A stretch of 10,721 nucleotides of DNA from Pleurotus djamor (lineage: Eukaryota > Basidiomycota > Agaricomycetes > Agaricales > Pleurotaceae). The position numbers were made by a program, and so were the translations under genes. Shown piece after piece: positions 8,087 to 10,721 of the stretch. Numbering within the stretch: position 1 is the stretch's first letter; each line of letters opens with the position of its first letter. Location of the stretch: NCBI GenBank assembly GCA_029747585.1, contig JAPEVF010001354.1, positions 1-10,721 of the forward strand, read 5' to 3'. The notes below the pieces were generated by a model. It saw nothing but the letters and a program-made list of their open reading frames with translations, did not search any database and had not been told where the DNA came from.

Positions 8087-8240
8087 ATGTCGGACGATGA
8101 CCAAGGTACGTTCTTCGTTGTTTTATTCGGCTTCCCCTCCCCTCGCCTTTTGTCATGATGAGCCAAAACAAACAAGCTCAACAGTCTTATTGCATCTCGA
8201 CGCATCTGAGGATTATTCTACTTCTTCGAATTCCATCTGA
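8087..8240 (+). pseudogene. Right copy of the start exon, possible 24-residue peptide gene
   Basis: The ATG at 8087 opens MSDDDQ, then a donor CAAG|GTACGTTC at 8106. A possible acceptor CTCAACAG ends at 8184. Splicing 8087-8105 to 8185-8240 keeps phase and gives a 24-residue acidic peptide (MSDDDQVLLHL... ending SNSI) before TGA. The second exon overlaps the 3' end of the convergent coiled-coil gene, whose stop codon is at 8215-8213. The product is unrecognised. It may be a genuine micro-gene, but a relic of the duplicated start exon is at least as likely. Confidence 0.35.
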
Positions 8241-9030
8241 TTCCCCGCTCTTGTTTTTTGTTTCCTGTTGCTTCGTTCGACTCTAACTAACAACATCCCA
8301 TCTTTTAGTTCTACGCTTCCCGCCTCCCCGCCACAATTCGCGCTGGAGTCTTTGTTCTTCCCGCGATACTCTTTCTCCCAAAACCCCATCCCGGCCTCTG
8401 CAGTTGCAATCCTCGCCCTCAAGTACACAACCCCCTTGTTCTCACGTCTAATCTTCTCCAAATCCCCTACCGACATACCCTTTTCTTCCTCCCATTCCGC
8501 CCGTTCGAGGTCAAATGATGTGTTGATTGAATGAAGGGTAGATTCCGCACGGTCGGCGCGGAGACGCGCTGTAAAGGTCTTTTGGTAGGAGAGGGAGAGT
8601 TGGCGGTGGTGCGATGCCTCCCTCTCCAAAGCCGCAGTTTTCCATGTGACCCATTTGTTTCGTTCCTTTTCAACCTCCCTCGCCTTCTTCGCGTCTTCCT
8701 CCCATCCTTTTTTCTCCCCCTCCAACTCCCTTATCTTCTCTTTCATCGCCTCCATTTCCTCTCTCATGCTTTGTTCCTTCCTTTCACTCTCTTGTCTCTC
8801 CTTCTCACTGATCACGGCGAAGATGAGGAGGAGGAAGAACCATGGTAGTTCTGCGATTGTCGCCGGAGATAACGTGGCTGGCGGATGCAGCGGTGCTTTG
8901 TGCTTGGTGGCCGTTGTTCGCTGTGGTACTGGATGCGCGGGTGGAGCGTTTGATGGTTAGATGTGCGTTGGCGATGTATCAAACGACTCGGTGGCTCTGA
9001 TGGTCGTGGTATGTTATGCTTGTGTTGCAT
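8213..9030 (-). CDS. Coiled-coil protein with short hydrophobic N-terminal segment
   Basis: Two exons, 9030-8985 and 8928-8213, are joined across a 56-bp intron with donor GTTTGATA, branch site CTAAC and acceptor ATCCAG. They give 253 residues. The N-terminus is Pro/Thr/Lys-rich (MQHKHNIPRPSEPP). A hydrophobic run LPWFFLLLIFAVI follows at about residues 42-54, short for a full membrane span but fit for a signal anchor. Then comes a highly charged heptad-like region rich in Glu, Lys and Arg (ISEKERQESERKEQ to about residue 165) and a polar tail. I know no family for it; a membrane-tethered coiled-coil scaffold is an inference. The second exon stays open for 238 codons on a purine-rich strand, which weakens the argument from length alone. 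An in-frame ATG at 9138 is an alternative start, but it lies upstream of the TATA-like box. Confidence 0.6.
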
Positions 9031-9042
9031 CGTGGACAATAT

Positions 9043-9051
9043 CTTTATATA
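9043..9051 (-). promoter_or_regulatory. TATA-like box near the coiled-coil gene start
   Basis: TATATAAAG on the minus strand lies 12-20 bp upstream of the proposed ATG at 9030. That is close: a transcript starting 30 bp downstream would begin inside the first exon. The box therefore either serves a start site nearer the ATG or argues that the first exon is wrongly placed. Confidence 0.35.
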
Positions 9052-9232
9052 CGCACGCGAATAAAGACCTCTTTCATCCTCTACGCTCGATGTCCTATTT
9101 CTCGTCGTCCACGTCACAGTGGCACATGGTCCATCCATGCCCTCGGTCTGTCTCTTCCTGTCCTGCTTGCTTTGCTTTCTCCGGCTCTTCGATATCCTAC
9201 GTGAGGGACAGGAGACACAGCGTGCATTGGAT
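9052..9232. other. Upstream region of the coiled-coil gene
   Basis: This stretch of about 180 bp should hold the upstream promoter of the minus-strand coiled-coil gene. It contains a CCAAT (minus strand, 9226-9230) about 200 bp from the ATG and pyrimidine-rich runs on the plus strand. No gene is supported; the open frames present are short and overlap the neighbouring gene. Confidence 0.35.
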
Positions 9233-9537
9233 CATACTCTTAGCATACTATCGTGTGAGGTATGCTAAGAGTACGAAAAAAAGTATTTAAATAGTTTTGC
9301 CTAAAGTAGGATTTAAAGTATTGATTACTAATCCATCCTACTTCGCACGAAAGTATTTGTGAGTTATCATGAAAGTATGTTGATCGGATACTTCACAAAT
9401 ACTTGTGACTNAAGTACGAAACAAAGTATTGATTACTAATCACCTGTACTTTACGAAAAAGTATTTTAAAATTATTTTGTTAGTATTTTTCTTTCATACT
9501 TTCAAGATGCTTTGTCCTCGAGTATAATGAGAGTATG
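9233..9537. mobile_element. Probable MITE, about 305 bp, rich in AAGTATT repeats
   Basis: The ends resemble each other in inverted orientation: CATACTCTTAGCATACT at 9233 and the reverse complement of the segment ending at 9537, CATACTCTCATTATACT. Next to the left end is a perfect 13-bp hairpin (ACTCTTAGCATAC...GTATGCTAAGAGT, 9237-9272). Inside, AAAGTATTGATTACTAATC occurs twice, 108 bp apart (9315 and 9423), and AAGTATTTGTGAGT pairs with ACTTCACAAATACTT. The region is AT-rich and non-coding. No clean target-site duplication is visible, so the borders are provisional. An N lies at 9412. Confidence 0.5.
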
Positions 9538-9637
9538 AAACCCCGCCACCGTCAAAATACTCTAAAGATATTTTCGCCTCAAGTACGAAACACGGTTCAC
9601 GTATGAGAAGGATGAACCGGTTTGATTCTGGGCCTGC

Positions 9638-9719
9638 ATGAGGAGAGGAGAAAGGGGAGGGGAGAGGGGAGAGGGGAGAGGGGAGAGGAGAGAGAGGAGG
9701 AGAGAGAGGAGAGAGGGAC
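9638..9719 (+). repeat. Purine (GA-rich) tract
   Basis: About 80 bp of almost pure A/G built from GAGGGGA and GAGGAGA units. Two Ns follow at 9722 and 9727, as expected where a simple repeat troubled the sequencing. The open frames across it are composition artefacts. Confidence 0.85.
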
Positions 9720-9747
9720 GGNCAACNGGCGAAGTCTAAGGGACAAA

Positions 9748-10065
9748 GTTGAAAGGAGGGTACAAGTCTTTAGGGTACAGGGCGGAGGAGGGGGACAAAG
9801 GAGACAAGTCACGAGATATAGCAAGGAATAGGAATTTCGTCGGAATTCCCAAGGGATCCTGGTTTAAAGGAAACAAAGGATCTGATGGAAAAGTCCAAAA
9901 TCACGAAATTCCCAAAGGTTCCGTAAGGAACCTCGCGGTTTCTCTGGGAATTTTTTGATTTCAGACGGTTTCGTAAAATTCCCGAAGAAACCGTTGGTTT
10001 CCCTACGGTTCCTTTGGGCATTTTTTGATTTCGGACGGTTTCAAAAAATTCCCAAAGAAAATCAC
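9748..10065 (+). repeat. Left arm of the second inverted repeat
   Basis: This arm contains an internal 70-bp tandem duplication: GGGAATTTTTTGATTTC at 9946 and GGGCATTTTTTGATTTC at 10016, each followed by GACGGTTTC and an AAATTCCC run. It also holds AATTCCCAAGGGATCC and several half-palindromes with GGGAATT, so a single strand could fold at several scales. Confidence 0.8.
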
Positions 10066-10403
10066 TCATCCTCTGGAGGCCTTCCTCCCGCGCGAACTTT
10101 ATCACATCCAATCTACAACCAGCCACTGTCCTCCCTACTGCGCACCTTTCCTGCGCGAGAACAACCGAACAAAAATCAAAAATTGTCAATTTCGTCACCA
10201 AATTTGAGACGACTCACCCGATACTCAAGCCACCCTTTCGCAAACTTGGTCATGGATAGCCTGCACGTGCACGTGTATGGGAACATCATTTCCAGGCGGC
10301 TGTGTTACGTTGCGGATGAGATATAGAGGGATCTTTGTCAGGTGGGACTTGGAGGTTGGTAGGTTTGTGTTTATACAAGACTAGATTTTCAATGAGGAAA
10401 CCA
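10066..10403. other. Loop between the arms of the second inverted repeat
   Basis: This is 338 bp of apparently unique sequence with more normal base composition than the arms. It includes TGCACGTGCACGTG at 10262, two overlapping copies of the CACGTG E-box. I find no gene: the open frames are short and run into the arms. Confidence 0.5.
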
Positions 10404-10721
10404 GTGATTTTCTTTGGGAATTTTTTGAAACCGTCCGAAATCNAAAAAATGCCCAAAGGAACCGTAGGGAAACCAACGGTTTCTTCGGGAATTTTACGAA
10501 ACCGTCTGAAATCAAAAAATTCCCAGAGAAACCGCGAGGTTCCTTACGGAACCTTTGGGAATTTCGTGATTTTGGACTTTTCCATCAGATCCTTTGTTTC
10601 CTTTAAACCAGGATCCCTTGGGAATTCCGACGAAATTCCTATTCCTTGCTATATCTCGTGACTTGTCTCCTTTGTCCCCCTCCTCCGCCTGTACCCTAAA
10701 GACTTGTACCCTCCTTTCAAC
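10404..10721 (-). repeat. Right arm of the second inverted repeat
   Basis: This is the reverse-complement partner of 9748-10065, ending at the last base of the window. Because the match is still perfect at the edge, the arm probably continues outside. On the left, the corresponding sequence just outside the arm is the spacer after the purine tract, so a purine/pyrimidine tract beyond the window would extend the repeat. Confidence 0.8.

Larger units (their letters stand above)
7805..8192. repeat. Imperfect inverted duplication of a promoter and start exon
   Basis: Read outward from about 7998, both directions give the same order of elements: GGAGAYCCAATCGGAYATCAAA, a CTTTCCAG segment, ATGTCGGACGA, AAGGTACGTTCTTC, a TCATSATGA segment, then AAACAAACAA and TCAACA. 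Paired positions sum to about 15997. The arms are roughly 180 bp with numerous substitutions and small indels, around a loop of about 30 bp (7982-8012). The left arm ends exactly where the transposon begins. The likely origin is duplication and inversion of the 5' end of one gene. Confidence 0.85.
9748..10721. mobile_element. Second large inverted-repeat element, open at the window end
   Basis: Two 318-bp arms (9748-10065 and 10404-10721) are inverted copies around a 338-bp loop. Paired positions sum to 20469 at both ends. I noticed only two single-base length differences, which cancel: an extra G near 9782 in the left arm and an N at 10443 in the right arm. The right arm runs off the window, so the true ends are unknown. 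The arms are full of GAATTCCC/GGGAATT and CGGTTTC/GAAACCG modules and have no coding sense. A non-autonomous DNA element or an inverted pair of repeats are both possible. Confidence 0.75.

Noticed and set aside
8268..8960. Plus-strand frames rich in Ser, Leu, Phe and Pro
   Set aside because: They lie opposite the coiled-coil gene and reflect the complement of its Glu/Lys codons; no splicing or motif supports them.
9622..9831. Frames across the purine tract rich in Glu, Arg and Gly or in Ser, Leu and Pro
   Set aside because: They are low-complexity translations of a GA repeat and contain Ns.
9809..10661. Two frames sharing an identical tail of about 70 residues (9809-10201 minus and 10335-10661 plus)
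   Set aside because: They are the two arms of the second inverted repeat read in the same sense. The residues are translated repeat modules, not a conserved protein domain.

Overview
The window looks like nuclear DNA of a filamentous fungus, most likely a basidiomycete. Its genes are cut by many 34-79 bp introns with GT...AG borders and CTAAC/CTGAC-like branch sites. The best recognised protein families (an NRPS-like adenylating enzyme and a GMC flavin oxidoreductase) are typical of such genomes. Several N bases point to a draft assembly. All gene models were spliced by hand; exon phases agree throughout, but no search was run.

Layout. Positions 1-330: AT-rich sequence without a clear gene. 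362-1866 (minus): adenylation-domain gene in nine exons, readable for 361 residues and then lost. 2177-4881 (minus): GMC oxidoreductase, 18 exons and 582 residues without a stop or frame break, lacking only its first exon(s). 4926-7804: a 2.88-kb non-autonomous DNA transposon with 759-bp terminal inverted repeats packed with a 14-bp palindrome. It sits inside the first remaining intron of the GMC gene. 7805-8192: an imperfect inverted duplication carrying two divergent copies of a start exon (MSDD...) and of its CCAAT-box promoter. 8213-9030 (minus): a two-exon gene for a 253-residue coiled-coil protein with a short hydrophobic anchor. 9233-9537: a probable MITE. 9638-9719: a purine tract. 9748-10721: a second large inverted repeat (two 318-bp arms, 338-bp loop) running into the window end.

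How the parts relate. The adenylating enzyme and the oxidoreductase are neighbours on the same strand, an arrangement seen in fungal secondary-metabolite loci, but both are damaged at an outer end: the first at its 3' end, the second at its 5' end by the transposon. What lies beyond the transposon does not supply the missing GMC exon, and no target-site duplication is visible. The transposon therefore probably marks a rearrangement breakpoint rather than a simple insertion. From 4926 on, the sequence is mostly repeats and inverted duplications with one small gene between them.
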